From Synechococcus sp. A15-62 (GTDB taxonomy: Bacteria; Cyanobacteriota; Cyanobacteriia; PCC-6307; Cyanobiaceae): DNA of 64,000 bases. Both the position numbers and the translations under genes were made by a program. The notes beneath the pieces are model-generated. The model had not been told where the DNA came from. It made no database searches and was given only the letters and a program-made list of their open reading frames with translations. The stretch spans positions 620,001 to 684,000 of the forward strand of contig NZ_CP047950.1 of NCBI RefSeq assembly GCF_014280075.1, given 5' to 3'. Positions 8,294-17,291 of the stretch are shown piece by piece. How positions within the stretch are numbered: the first letter of the stretch is position 1; the number at the start of each line of letters is the position of its first letter.

Positions 8294-8833
8294 ATGAATA
8301 CGTTGAGACCAGTGAGTCTTGCGTGTCTCATGTCGCGGTCATTGGCGCCGGTGATGTTGGCTGGCCTGTTGGCGGGGTCCGTCCTCCCAGGCCTTGCTGC
8401 TGAGCCTGCTGAGCTGGCGGTGCGGCAACCGGCCCGTGAGTCCCGCATCGTGCTTGACCTCAGCAAGCGGCAGATCACCCTCGTGCGGGGTGAGCAGCGG
8501 CTTGGCGCCTGGCCGGTGGCGATCGGAGATCCCAAAACCCCCACCCCAAAGGGGGAATTCGCCATCCTCAACAAGAAGGTCAATCCGATCTATGTGACCC
8601 ACAAGTCGGGTCAGCGGCGGGAGCTGCGCGGACCTAGTAGCCCGATTGGCAATCGTTACATGGCCTTTCACCGCAATGGCCGCGGCGAGTTTGGGATCCA
8701 CGGAACGGCCTGGCCGCACTGGGTTCAGATCCGTGCGGCCGTCAGCCTGGGTTGCGTGCGCATGCTCAACAGCCACATCCGGCAGCTGCTTGATGCCGTG
8801 GATGTGGGAACGCGTCTGGAGATTCGCAGTTGA
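8294..8833 (+). CDS. L,D-transpeptidase (YkuD domain), exported
   Basis: A 179-residue envelope protein. An N-terminal signal sequence (hydrophobic stretch ending GLAAEP) precedes a YkuD domain: RIVLDLSKRQITLVRG, then GDPKTPTPKGEF, then HGT and the catalytic SLGCVRM. The family makes 3-3 peptidoglycan cross-links or attaches proteins to the wall. The usual His of SHGC is Leu here, a variation also seen in functional relatives. ATG 8294 fits the signal peptide; GTG 8258 is an alternative. The stop abuts the hemC stop: the two share TGATCA. Confidence 0.85.
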   Translation: MNTLRPVSLACLMSRSLAPVMLAGLLAGSVLPGLAAEPAELAVRQPARESRIVLDLSKRQITLVRGEQRLGAWPVAIGDPKTPTPKGEFAILNKKVNPIYVTHKSGQRRELRGPSSPIGNRYMAFHRNGRGEFGIHGTAWPHWVQIRAAVSLGCVRMLNSHIRQLLDAVDVGTRLEIRS

Positions 8834-9787
8834 TCAGGCTTCGGGGCGAACGGTCTCGAAGATCTCTTTGAGGATCTCCCCTGCACCCTGACCTTTGAGG
8901 GTGTTGGCGAGGGCGATGCCGATGGCTTCGGCGTCGCTTGCCGCGCCACTGGCTTGGTCGCGGATCAAGCGTTTGCCATCAAGGCTGGCCACCATTCCGG
9001 TAAGGATCAGTTGATCACCTTCGAAACGTGTGTTCACGCCGATGGGGACCTGGCAGCCACCTTCCAGTTCCCGCAGGAAAGCACGTTCGGCCAGGCATCG
9101 CTGGGACGTCGGGGTGTGCTCCAGCACTTTGATCGCCTCAAGCACTTCGGGCTTGCCCTCTACGCATTCAATGCCTAGGGCTCCCTGGCCAACCGCGTGC
9201 AGAGAGATCTCGCCGGGGATCAGCTGGTGGATCCGATCGCTGAAACCCAGTCGACCCAGGCCGGCCGCAGCCAGGATCAGGCAGTCGTAATCGCCGCTGT
9301 CCAATTTCTCCAGCCGGGTGATCACGTTCCCCCGCACATCTTTGAAGATCAGGTGGGGGTAGTGGTGACGAAGTTGAGCCAGGCGGCGCAGGGAACTCGT
9401 TCCCACCACTGAGCCTTCGGGGAGGGTCTCGAGCTTGTAGGCCTGGTTCTTGGCATTCACCACCAGCGCATCGGCCGGGTCCTCCCGTTCGGTGATGCAA
9501 CCGAGCATCAGCCCCTCAGGAAGGTTGGTCGGCAGGTCTTTGAGGGAGTGGACGGCGATGTCCGCACGATCCACCAGCATCTGGGCTTCCAGTTCCTTGG
9601 TGAACAGGCCTTTGTCGCCGATCTTGGCCAGGGCAACGTCCAGGATCTTGTCGCCCTGGGTGGCCATGGCTTCCACGGTGATCTTCAGGCCGGGATGGGC
9701 CTTCTCCAGTTCCGCTTTGACCCAGTTGGTTTGCACCATGGCCAGCTGGCTGCGTCGTGAGGCGATGCGCAGTTCGGTGAGGGCCAT
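8834..9787 (-). CDS. hemC: Porphobilinogen deaminase (hydroxymethylbilane synthase)
   Basis: Tetrapyrrole pathway enzyme joining four porphobilinogens into hydroxymethylbilane for heme and chlorophyll. 317 residues, full length. Visible motifs: [14 protein letters not shown] at the start, [20 protein letters not shown], and the dipyrromethane-cofactor Cys in [10 protein letters not shown]. Starts at ATG 9787. It is convergent with the transpeptidase gene with no spacer. Another heme gene, hemH, is far away at 44 kb. Confidence 0.95.
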   Translation of the reverse strand: MALTELRIASRRSQLAMVQTNWVKAELEKAHPGLKITVEAMATQGDKILDVALAKIGDKGLFTKELEAQMLVDRADIAVHSLKDLPTNLPEGLMLGCITEREDPADALVVNAKNQAYKLETLPEGSVVGTSSLRRLAQLRHHYPHLIFKDVRGNVITRLEKLDSGDYDCLILAAAGLGRLGFSDRIHQLIPGEISLHAVGQGALGIECVEGKPEVLEAIKVLEHTPTSQRCLAERAFLRELEGGCQVPIGVNTRFEGDQLILTGMVASLDGKRLIRDQASGAASDAEAIGIALANTLKGQGAGEILKEIFETVRPEA

Positions 9788-9870
9788 GGAAAGGGCGAAT
9801 CAGCCGCCCACCCTACGCTTTTGGACTCGAATTCTTGGATTCGCCTTCGCGAGTTTGTGAAGCTTCGAAA

Positions 9871-9899
9871 GGGAGGATCTCTTTATGAAGAACGCTTAA
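9871..9899 (+). other. Strong ribosome-binding site followed by a 4-codon mini-ORF
   Basis: GGGAGG at 9871-9876 is ideally spaced before ATG 9885, which opens a frame of only four codons (Met-Lys-Asn-Ala) ending at TAA 9897. It lies 25 bases before the next gene's start at 9925. It may be an upstream mini-ORF affecting that gene, or chance. Confidence 0.3.
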
Positions 9900-9924
9900 C
9901 ATTCGTGAGCAACGCAGGACAGCC

Positions 9925-10392
9925 ATGCCCGGACCCGTCGTCAATGGCGTTCGTCAGGCCGGAGCGATTGGCTCGGTTGCCCCGGACCCCCAAGAGCAGG
10001 AAGCCATGCTCCCCTTGGTGGCTGAGGGCTGCATTCGTCTGATCCTGTTGTGCAGTGGCGATGTTCTGATGGCGCGGCTGCGCCATACCACCGATCGCGA
10101 TGGAGACCATGCGTATCAACTGCTGCGGCCCCGTCTGGTGCGATCAGCGGCAGGGCCCTCGCAGGATGGTCAATCCAGTTGGGTGCTTCAGCCTTATCTG
10201 GTGGGGCTGACATCGCAGCAGAATCTGGTCCTCTTCAAGGGGGCGGTGGCCTCCGTGCTTGAACCGGACCCTCGCCTGCTCCAGGCCTATGCGTTGGAAA
10301 CACGCCAGGAGTGCCCCCTCGAAGAAACTCCTGTGGAACGCCTGAAGCGTGCCTTTCAGGAATTCACGGAAACCTTCGAAAGCAGTCAGTGA
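9925..10392 (+). CDS. Conserved-looking hypothetical protein
   Basis: A 155-residue soluble protein beginning MPGPVVNGVRQAGAIGSVAP. It has a central hydrophobic strand (GCIRLILLCSGDVLMARLRH), a second block (VLQPYLVGLTSQQNLVLFKG) and an acidic helical tail (ERLKRAFQEFTETFESSQ). I do not recognise the family; there is no signal peptide and no catalytic motif. ATG 9925 has AGGA nearby. A symmetric terminator separates it from convergent rpoD. Confidence 0.6.
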   Translation: MPGPVVNGVRQAGAIGSVAPDPQEQEAMLPLVAEGCIRLILLCSGDVLMARLRHTTDRDGDHAYQLLRPRLVRSAAGPSQDGQSSWVLQPYLVGLTSQQNLVLFKGAVASVLEPDPRLLQAYALETRQECPLEETPVERLKRAFQEFTETFESSQ

Positions 10393-10425
10393 ATCTGTTG
10401 CACTGAATTTTTGCTTTCCAAAGGA

Positions 10426-10450
10426 AAACCCCAGCCTCAGGCTGGGGTTT
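10426..10450. terminator. Bidirectional terminator between 9925 gene and rpoD
   Basis: Perfect 11-base stem AAACCCCAGCC/GGCTGGGGTTT with a three-base loop. T-rich on both strands (TTT on plus, TTTT on minus), so it can end both convergent transcripts. Confidence 0.85.
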
Positions 10451-10582
10451 GATCTCTTCCGTGTGAGGAGGGCGTCTCAATTCCCTCACGCTCTCTTATA
10501 GGAGCCCGACACGCCATTCAGCCAGGGGGAATGTACTTATGTATTACTCCCGTGACTATTTGATGGCGGGCTTAATGCGGGC

Positions 10583-11959
10583 TTACTTGATGTATTCCTT
10601 GAACACCCCATTGCGGTTGGGGTGGCGCAATTTGCGCAGGGCCTTTGCTTCGATCTGACGGATCCGTTCCCGGGTCACATCAAAGATCTGGCCGATTTCC
10701 TCGAGGGTCTTCATCCGCCCGTCGTCCAGGCCGTAGCGCAGGCGCAGCACATCGCGCTCGCGGGGGCTGAGGGTGGCTAACACACCCTCCAGGTCTTCAC
10801 GAAGCAGGTTCTTGGCAACATCCTGCTCGGGATTCTCGATATCGGCTTCGATGAAATCGCCAAGGCGGGAATCCTCTTCCTTGCCGATTGGGGTCTCCAG
10901 GGAGATCGGCAGCTGGGCACTCTTGGCGATGAAGCGCAGTTTTTCGATGGTCATTTCCATCGATTCAGCGATTTCCTCTTCCGTTGGCTTGCGGCCGAAC
11001 TCCTGGGAGAGAACCTTGGTGGTCTTCTTGATTCTGGAGATCGTTTCGTAGAGGTGCACCGGCAGGCGGATGGTGCGGCTTTGGTCGGCAATGGCGCGTG
11101 TGATGGCCTGGCGAATCCACCAGGTGGCGTAGGTGGAGAACTTGTAGCCCTTCTCGTGGTCAAATTTCTCGGCTGCGCGGATCAGGCCAAGGCTTCCTTC
11201 CTGAATCAGGTCTTGGAAGCTCAGGCCTCGATTCATGTACTTCTTGGCAATCGAGACCACCAGGCGCAAGTTGGATTGCACCATCTTTTCCTTGGCCCGG
11301 CGGCCCAGCATCAAGCGCCGGCGGAAGCGGATGAGCGGCATTTCCACCAAGGCTGCCCACTCTTTGTTGTCGGGTTCCCGGCCGTTATCGCTCTCAAATT
11401 GAGCGGCCAGTTCCTCGAGATAGAGAAGATCGGCAATTTTGCGGGCCAGTTCGATCTCTTCGTCGGGACGCAGCAGGCGGATCCGCCCGATTTCCTGCAG
11501 ATAAACCCGGATGGAGTCTTCGGTGTAAACGCCTTTGGGGCCGATCTTGATGCTGGCCAGGGCTTTGGCCTTGGCTTCCTTCTCAGCAGCTGCGGTTTTG
11601 GCTTTCTCTTCAGCGGTTGGTTTCGCTGCTGCTGCTTTGGCTGTTGATGTTTTGGTGGCGGTCTTCTTGGCGGTGGCTGCTTTCTTTGTTGTAGTGGCCT
11701 TTTTCGTTGTGGTTTTGGCCTTGGTGCTTTTCGCAGCAGCCTTTTTGGTGGTTCCCGAAGCCTTGGCTTGATCGGCCGCAGCGAGCAGTTCGTCGGCCGC
11801 GGCGTTCAGGTCCTTGGCGCTGGCCTTGCTGGTTCGTCGGCGTGCGGTGGCTTTTTTGGCTTCTTTATCGGAACCCTTCTCAACTTCCTTCACCTTGCCG
11901 TCAGCATTCGCCAGAAGAACGATGTCCGGCTTGGCAGCTTTGGTGGCAGCAGGGGTCAT
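10583..11959 (-). CDS. rpoD: Primary RNA polymerase sigma factor (group 1, SigA/RpoD)
   Basis: Housekeeping sigma factor, 458 residues. Conserved regions are clear: region 1.2/2 ([20 protein letters not shown]), 2.3-2.4 ([20 protein letters not shown]), region 3, and 4.2 ([20 protein letters not shown]), ending [13 protein letters not shown]. The N-terminal 140 residues differ from the rest: Lys/Ala/Thr-rich and low-complexity, histone H1-like, in place of an ordinary acidic region 1.1. Starts at ATG 11959. Just past the stop a 9-base segment that includes the stop codon is repeated once. Confidence 0.96.
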   Translation of the reverse strand: MTPAATKAAKPDIVLLANADGKVKEVEKGSDKEAKKATARRRTSKASAKDLNAAADELLAAADQAKASGTTKKAAAKSTKAKTTTKKATTTKKAATAKKTATKTSTAKAAAAKPTAEEKAKTAAAEKEAKAKALASIKIGPKGVYTEDSIRVYLQEIGRIRLLRPDEEIELARKIADLLYLEELAAQFESDNGREPDNKEWAALVEMPLIRFRRRLMLGRRAKEKMVQSNLRLVVSIAKKYMNRGLSFQDLIQEGSLGLIRAAEKFDHEKGYKFSTYATWWIRQAITRAIADQSRTIRLPVHLYETISRIKKTTKVLSQEFGRKPTEEEIAESMEMTIEKLRFIAKSAQLPISLETPIGKEEDSRLGDFIEADIENPEQDVAKNLLREDLEGVLATLSPRERDVLRLRYGLDDGRMKTLEEIGQIFDVTRERIRQIEAKALRKLRHPNRNGVFKEYIK

Positions 11960-12264
11960 GGTGAATGTCGAAGTCGGATAGAGGGGAGATGCAACAGCGG
12001 CAGCAACGCACCAGCGGCAATGGCCGGAACCAAGAACTTCCGTTCAAGCGAAAGAGAACCACACAGCTGACGCTGAGACGGAGTTCATGGGCTGATGGTG
12101 GTGTCCGCGAGTCGACGAAACGCTTGGACTGATTGTGTCTGTGCTGTCCGGGGTGGTCTCAGACCGGTCAAAGTGGCAAGGAACAAGACCTTGACTTCAG
12201 ACACTGTGTCTTCCCTCTGGATCGAGCGCAGGGTTGGCAGAAACTGTCCAACCTGTCCACGTTA
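11960..12264. promoter_or_regulatory. Divergent intergenic region rpoD/priA
   Basis: This 305-base stretch must hold promoters for rpoD (minus) and priA (plus). At 12191 there is TTGACT followed by a 13-base dyad AGACACTGTGTCT (12199-12211), 53 bases before the priA start; the dyad could be an operator. No tRNA, repeat or clear -10 box is visible. The priA frame is open back to 12133, but that part does not resemble PriA. Confidence 0.45.
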
Positions 12265-14514
12265 ATGAAGTCTTCCGAAGTTTGCAAGGTCCTGTCGCAT
12301 TCGCCGCGATGTGTTGAGGTCTGGCTGGAGGCTGGGCGGGAAGGACGCTCCTTCAGTTATGCCGCAGATCCCAGCATGGGTTTGAAGCCGGGAGATCTGG
12401 TGCGGGTGCGGCTCCGGGGACGAGCCATGCATGGGCTTGTGGTGGAGGAGCGGGAGTGGGCTGAGCAGGATCCTCAGGAGCTGCAACCGGTGGAATCACT
12501 CCTGCAGCGAGCTGCTGTCGACTCTGATTGGTACAGCTGGCTGGAGCGGGTGGCGGACCGTTGCCATCTCAGTGTCTTCCGCACCTTGAAGGCGGCTCTG
12601 CCGTCGGGCTGGATTGGTCAGGTTGGCCAGCGTTCCCTGGCCGGCGGGCGTCAAATGTGGTGGATACAGGCCCGGGTCTCCCCTGATGCAGCGAACCCAC
12701 CCACCCCTCGCCAGCGGGAGCTTCTGGCTTGGTTGGAGGGCCAGGGCGATGGCGCTTGGCAACGGGACCTGGTGGCCAGTGGGTTTGGGGCGCAATTGCT
12801 GCCGCCGCTGATCCAGCAGGGCTACCTGGTGCGTGAGCAGCGTCGTTGTGAGGACAAGGGCTCTTCAGCTGCTTCTGGCCCCAAGGAGCTTCCCCAGGCC
12901 TTGACCGCTGAGCAGCAGGACGTGGTGAAGGCCTACCAACAGCTTTCTCCGGGGAGAGGACTGCTGCTCTGGGGAATCACCGGCTCCGGCAAGACCGAGG
13001 TGTACCTCCAACTGGCTGCCCAGGAGCTGGAGCGGGGCCGGCACGTCCTGCTGCTCACCCCCGAGATCGGATTGATCCCCCAACTTGTTGACCGTTGCCG
13101 CAAACGCTTCGGCTCGCGCGTCGTGGAATACCACAGCGGTTGTGGTGACGCTGAACGGGTTCGAACCTGGCGCCGCTGTCTTGCTGCCGAACAGCCGTTG
13201 GTGGTGGTGGGAACCCGCTCCGCGGTGTTCGTGCCGTTGAAGCCGCTGGGGCTGGTCGTTCTGGATGAGGAGCACGACAGCTCTTACAAGCAAGACGCAC
13301 CCATGCCCTGCTATCACGCCCGGGACCTGGCCCTGGACCGGGTTGTGATGCAACAGGCACGGCTTGTGCTGGGTAGCGCCACGCCTTCGCTCGAAAGCTG
13401 GATTCAATCGGGCCCCGAAGGTGCCTTGACCTTGGTGCGCCTGACCCAGCGGATTTCCCGGCAGTCCCTACCCCCTGTGCATGTGATCGACATGCGCCAT
13501 GAACTGGCCGAAGGACACAAGCGTCTGGTCAGTCGCGCCTTGATGGATCGTCTTGCGGCGCTGCCGGAGCAGGGCGAACAGGCCGTGGTTTTGGTGCCTC
13601 GTCGGGGATACAGCCCCTTTTTGAGCTGCCGCAGTTGCGGCGAGGTGGTGATGTGCCCCCACTGCGATGTGGCGCTCACCGTTCACCGCAGCAAGGCCGG
13701 ACGTCAGTGGCTGCGTTGCCATTGGTGTGACCATCGTGAGGACCTGGAGAACCGTTGCAGTCACTGTGGTTCCACGGCCTTCAAGCCGTTTGGGGCCGGG
13801 ACGCAGAAGGTGTTGGAACTGCTTTCTCAGGAGCTTGAAGGCCTTCGTTTGCTCCGCTTTGACCGCGATTCCACCGGCGGACGTGATGGCCATCGACGCC
13901 TGTTGGACCGTTTTGCTGCCGGAGAAGCCGACGTTTTGATTGGCACGCAGATGCTGGCCAAGGGCATGGACCTGCCGCGGGTCACCCTCGCGGCGGTGCT
14001 CGCGGCGGATGGGCTTCTGCACCGCCCCGACCTCCGCGCAGGAGAACAGGCCCTGCAGTTGCTGTTGCAGTTGGCAGGCCGTGCCGGACGAGGTGAGCGA
14101 CCGGGGCAGGTGTTGGTGCAGACCTACACCCCAGAGCATCCGGTGATTCAGCACCTGGTGGATGGTCGGTATGAAGCGTTCCTCTCTCAGGAAGTGGCCC
14201 TCCGCAAGGAAGCTGGTCTGGTGCCCTTCAGTCGCGCTTGTCTGCTGCGACTGTCTGGAGATTCCCCCAGCAAAACAGCAACGGCGGCAGCGGTGCTCGC
14301 GGAGCGGATCCGGCCGATTTGTCAGCGCCAGAACTGGTGGTTGTTGGGTCCGGCCCCGGCGCCTGTGGCCCGTGTTGCTGGCCGAAGCCGATGGCAGCTG
14401 TTGCTGCATGGTCCGGCGGGCTCTCCGCTGCCTCTCCCTCCGGGACAGGCCCTCTGGGATGGCTTGCCCAAGGGTGTGGCGCTCACTGTGGATCCCGACC
14501 CGCAGCAGCTTTGA
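12265..14514 (+). CDS. priA: Primosomal protein N', replication-restart helicase
   Basis: 3'-5' DNA helicase that reloads the replisome at stalled forks. 749 residues. Visible: Walker A GITGSGKTEVYLQ, helicase box DEEHDSSYKQD, GSATPSLES, the zinc-binding Cys pairs (CRSCGEVVMCPHC, CHWC, CSHCGS), then the C-terminal helicase motifs IGTQMLAKGMDLP and QLAGRAGRGERPGQ. ATG 12265 (MKSSEVCKVL) fits the family better than the upstream start at 12133, whose extra 44 residues are unlike PriA. Confidence 0.95.
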   Translation: MKSSEVCKVLSHSPRCVEVWLEAGREGRSFSYAADPSMGLKPGDLVRVRLRGRAMHGLVVEEREWAEQDPQELQPVESLLQRAAVDSDWYSWLERVADRCHLSVFRTLKAALPSGWIGQVGQRSLAGGRQMWWIQARVSPDAANPPTPRQRELLAWLEGQGDGAWQRDLVASGFGAQLLPPLIQQGYLVREQRRCEDKGSSAASGPKELPQALTAEQQDVVKAYQQLSPGRGLLLWGITGSGKTEVYLQLAAQELERGRHVLLLTPEIGLIPQLVDRCRKRFGSRVVEYHSGCGDAERVRTWRRCLAAEQPLVVVGTRSAVFVPLKPLGLVVLDEEHDSSYKQDAPMPCYHARDLALDRVVMQQARLVLGSATPSLESWIQSGPEGALTLVRLTQRISRQSLPPVHVIDMRHELAEGHKRLVSRALMDRLAALPEQGEQAVVLVPRRGYSPFLSCRSCGEVVMCPHCDVALTVHRSKAGRQWLRCHWCDHREDLENRCSHCGSTAFKPFGAGTQKVLELLSQELEGLRLLRFDRDSTGGRDGHRRLLDRFAAGEADVLIGTQMLAKGMDLPRVTLAAVLAADGLLHRPDLRAGEQALQLLLQLAGRAGRGERPGQVLVQTYTPEHPVIQHLVDGRYEAFLSQEVALRKEAGLVPFSRACLLRLSGDSPSKTATAAAVLAERIRPICQRQNWWLLGPAPAPVARVAGRSRWQLLLHGPAGSPLPLPPGQALWDGLPKGVALTVDPDPQQL

Positions 14515-15573
14515 TCAGGAGGGCAGCTCCGGGAAGCCAAAGCCCAGCTTCCGCCGCACCACCTGCAGCACCATGCTGCTGATCAGCAGCATCAGGATCA
14601 CCACGCCCCCTAGGCCAAGCGAATTCCAGCGCCAGCCCTGCCAGCTGATTTCGGTGGTGGTGCCGGTAAGAGCCGTGCGCTCCACCTGCCCGTGGTTGAG
14701 GCTCAGATGAACATCGAGCCCAGGGATCTCGGGCAGATCGCTGAGGTCCACCATCAGCTGCATGTGCTGCTGCACCCCCAGCAGCCAGTTGCGTTCTTCG
14801 AGCTTGAGCGTCGGTGCCGGGAGTGAGACTCCAGCCGCCCGACCAGCCACGGCCACCACTGCCGCCATTTGTTGCGCCAGCTCGTGCGATGAGGCAACAC
14901 GGCTGCTGATCTGTTGGCGTCCTGGGCCTTTTTGTTCGATCTTCAGCCCGGGCACCTCCCGTTGCAGGTCTCGCTCGAATTGCTCCTGCCAGGGCAGCGG
15001 GCGTTGCTGGGTGCTCCGAACGTCCCATGTGAGGGCCAGTCGATCCGGGCCGCGAAGGTCGAGATCAGCCTCGATTCGGACGCAACCACTCAGCAAAAGC
15101 GTGATCCCCAGCAGAACCGCCATCACCAGCACGGCGAAACCCGCCGCCGGTGAACGCGTCGGCCCCGTCGGTGGTGGTGGCGGGGGTTCGGGGCGCCGCG
15201 AACGCCGCCGCCGCATGGTGGAGGTCTGCCCGCTGCCGGAGCCATCCAGTTCCAGTTGCGGCATCCGCATCGACCAGCGTTCCGGACGATCCAGGCTTGG
15301 GGCTTCAAGAACCCCGAGCATTTGTTTGGCTTGCTGGCGCAACTTGGGATCGCGGCAGCGACTCAGAAGCCTGCAGGTGGCTATGGCTTTGTCGTTCTGA
15401 CCCTGACCCATCCAGGCGGTGATCATCAGGAGCCGAAGGCCCGGCCCCTCCGGGCTGTTGAGCGGGTGTTGCTCCGCCAGGGGGAGAAGCAGCTCCAGGC
15501 CCTGGCCGTAGTCCCCGCGCTCCAGGGCTGCCTCCGCTTCAGAGAGGTCCAGTGCTGCGTCCTGCTCGCTCAC
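14515..15573 (-). CDS. DUF3153-like membrane protein with TPR-like N-terminus
   Basis: 352 residues. The N-terminal 100 residues form helical repeats resembling a TPR (EAALERGDYGQGLELLLPLA). A Pro/Arg linker leads to a lipobox-like helix, VLLGITLLLSGCVRIEADL, then an extracytoplasmic domain of the cyanobacterial DUF3153 type and a last helix near the C-terminus. Function unknown. Overall it looks anchored by two helices with the DUF3153 domain outside. It sits three bases after argB on the same strand and abuts the priA stop on the other. Confidence 0.7.
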   Translation of the reverse strand: MSEQDAALDLSEAEAALERGDYGQGLELLLPLAEQHPLNSPEGPGLRLLMITAWMGQGQNDKAIATCRLLSRCRDPKLRQQAKQMLGVLEAPSLDRPERWSMRMPQLELDGSGSGQTSTMRRRRSRRPEPPPPPPTGPTRSPAAGFAVLVMAVLLGITLLLSGCVRIEADLDLRGPDRLALTWDVRSTQQRPLPWQEQFERDLQREVPGLKIEQKGPGRQQISSRVASSHELAQQMAAVVAVAGRAAGVSLPAPTLKLEERNWLLGVQQHMQLMVDLSDLPEIPGLDVHLSLNHGQVERTALTGTTTEISWQGWRWNSLGLGGVVILMLLISSMVLQVVRRKLGFGFPELPS

Positions 15574-15576
15574 CCT

Positions 15577-16458
15577 CTAGCCGCGTCCCACCACCATGGT
15601 GCCGATGCCGGCGTCGGTGAAGACCTCCAGCAAGAGGGCATGGGGAACCCGGCCATCAATGATGTGGGCGGCTGACACGCCCTGGGCCAGGGCGCGGATG
15701 CAACATTCCGTTTTGGGCGTCATGCCCCCTGCGACCACGCCATCCTCGATCAGCTGTCTCGCCTCTGAAAGGCGCAGTTTGCGGATCAGCGAGTCGGGAT
15801 CGTCCCGGTCCTCAAGGATGCCGGGGGTGTCGGTCAGCAGGATCAGTTTTTCGGCTTCCAGGGCCGCCGCCAGCTCTCCCGCCACCGTGTCGGCATTGAT
15901 GTTGTGGGCTCGCCCGTCATCGGGGGTTGCGGCAACGCTGGAAATGACGGGCACATACCCCTTCTCCAGCAGCGGTTCGAGCACATCGGGATTGACGCGG
16001 GCAACATCCCCCACCAGCCCATGGCTGCCATTCCCCCAGGGGCGTGCCTCCACAAGACTGCCGTCACTTCCGCTCAAACCAACCGCACGGGTGCCGAGCT
16101 GATTGAGGCCATTCACGATCTGCTTGTTGACGCGGCCCACCAGCACCATCTCCACCACGTCCATGGTGTCGGCGTCGGTGACCCGCAGTCCGTCGCGGAA
16201 TTCGGCGGGAATTTCCAGACGTTGAAGCCACTGGTTGATTTCGGGCCCGCCGCCATGAACCACCACGGGTTGGACGCCGACGCAGGCGAGCAGAGCCAGG
16301 TCGCGAAAGACGGCAGCCCGCAGCTCGGCATGGGCCATGGCGGCCCCGCCGTACTTGATCACGATGCGCCGACCGGCGAAGCGCTGGATGTAGGGGAGAG
16401 CTTCGCTGAGCACCGACACCCTGAGGGCGTCATTGTTGTGCTGGGTGGATTGGGCCAT
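15577..16458 (-). CDS. argB: Acetylglutamate kinase
   Basis: Second step of arginine synthesis: phosphorylates N-acetylglutamate. 293 residues with KYGGAAM near the start, the glycine-rich [12 protein letters not shown], and [21 protein letters not shown] followed by LTDTPGIL. In cyanobacteria this enzyme is the target of the PII protein; PII is not in the window. It is followed after three bases by the DUF3153 gene and preceded by DUF2854, so the three are probably one transcript. Confidence 0.95.
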   Translation of the reverse strand: MAQSTQHNNDALRVSVLSEALPYIQRFAGRRIVIKYGGAAMAHAELRAAVFRDLALLACVGVQPVVVHGGGPEINQWLQRLEIPAEFRDGLRVTDADTMDVVEMVLVGRVNKQIVNGLNQLGTRAVGLSGSDGSLVEARPWGNGSHGLVGDVARVNPDVLEPLLEKGYVPVISSVAATPDDGRAHNINADTVAGELAAALEAEKLILLTDTPGILEDRDDPDSLIRKLRLSEARQLIEDGVVAGGMTPKTECCIRALAQGVSAAHIIDGRVPHALLLEVFTDAGIGTMVVGRG

Positions 16459-16461
16459 GGC

Positions 16462-17004
16462 TTAGGCCTCACCCGCTGGAAGCAGAAGAACGTCCAGCCG
16501 TTGTTCATCAAGTTGCTTGAGTTCCGCTCGCATCCCCTTGGCGAAGAAACGCCCCAGCCGCTCCTGTCGCTCCTGCCAGCGTTCGAGGGGAACGGCCCCC
16601 AGCAGGAAACGCATCCGCAGGCCGTAGCCGCTGTCGGAATGCAGCTCTTCGATCTCTTCCAACTGCGGTGGAGTGTCTTCATCCCAGAGTTTGAGCGCTT
16701 CCAGCGACGACTCCAGGTGGGCCTTCTGGCCATAGCGCCAGCGCGTCACATCGCCGAGCAACTTGCCCAGTTCTGGTGCCGCAGCTTCGCGTTCCTTTTG
16801 AAACGTCTTGATCGGTGTCACCCGGATGGCGGGTGGCAGCTCCGATGATTTCAGGGCCAGCCCCCCCAGCAAGATCGGGATTCCGTAGAAGATCGTGGGC
16901 AGGCTGAGGTTGGCGCTTCCGGTGGCGTAAGCGGTGGCACCGACCACGGTCAGCACGCCTCCGGCGATGGTGACGAGGCTGCCGGGGGAGAAGAAATCCT
17001 TCAT
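16462..17004 (-). CDS. DUF2854 family membrane protein
   Basis: 180 residues, two close N-terminal helices (LVTIAGGVLTVVGATAYATG and TIFYGIPILLGGLAL), then a soluble domain with WRYGQKAHLESSLEALKLWD. This fits DUF2854, found in cyanobacteria and plastids; function unknown. The ATG at 17004 is the natural start. The stop is three bases from the argB start. Confidence 0.75.
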   Translation of the reverse strand: MKDFFSPGSLVTIAGGVLTVVGATAYATGSANLSLPTIFYGIPILLGGLALKSSELPPAIRVTPIKTFQKEREAAAPELGKLLGDVTRWRYGQKAHLESSLEALKLWDEDTPPQLEEIEELHSDSGYGLRMRFLLGAVPLERWQERQERLGRFFAKGMRAELKQLDEQRLDVLLLPAGEA

Positions 17005-17073
17005 GAAGGCCTTTGCTTGATCGTCATTTTGACCTCTTGGCCATCAGGATGGAGATCCACTGCTTCGAGCTAG

Positions 17074-17262
17074 ATGCCTGATCCATCGTCGACCGGCATG
17101 GATGATCTGCTCCAGCAGCTTGACCGTGATCGCAGCTGGTTGCTGCAGCAGATTGATGGGGGCCGTTGGCCCGAGCTGAGGCTGGATCTTGCCGCCCTTG
17201 AACGGGAGCTCGGGCAATTGATCACCCGAGCTTCAGAGCTCCAGGACGAAGAGGGTCGCTAA
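17074..17262 (+). CDS. Small hypothetical coiled-coil-like protein
   Basis: 62 residues, helical and charged: LLQQLDRDRSWLLQQIDGGR and DLAALERELGQLITRASELQ. No cysteines, membrane segment or known domain. It lies in the gap between DUF2854 (divergent) and ssb (convergent) and has coding-like composition. An inner ATG at 17098 is an alternative start. Confidence 0.5.
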   Translation: MPDPSSTGMDDLLQQLDRDRSWLLQQIDGGRWPELRLDLAALERELGQLITRASELQDEEGR

Positions 17263-17291
17263 GCGACCACGACCTGCAAGTGTCCTCTGAT

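Noticed and set aside
15904-16848. 314-codon plus-strand frame opposite argB and DUF2854
   Set aside because: Antisense to recognised genes, no motifs.
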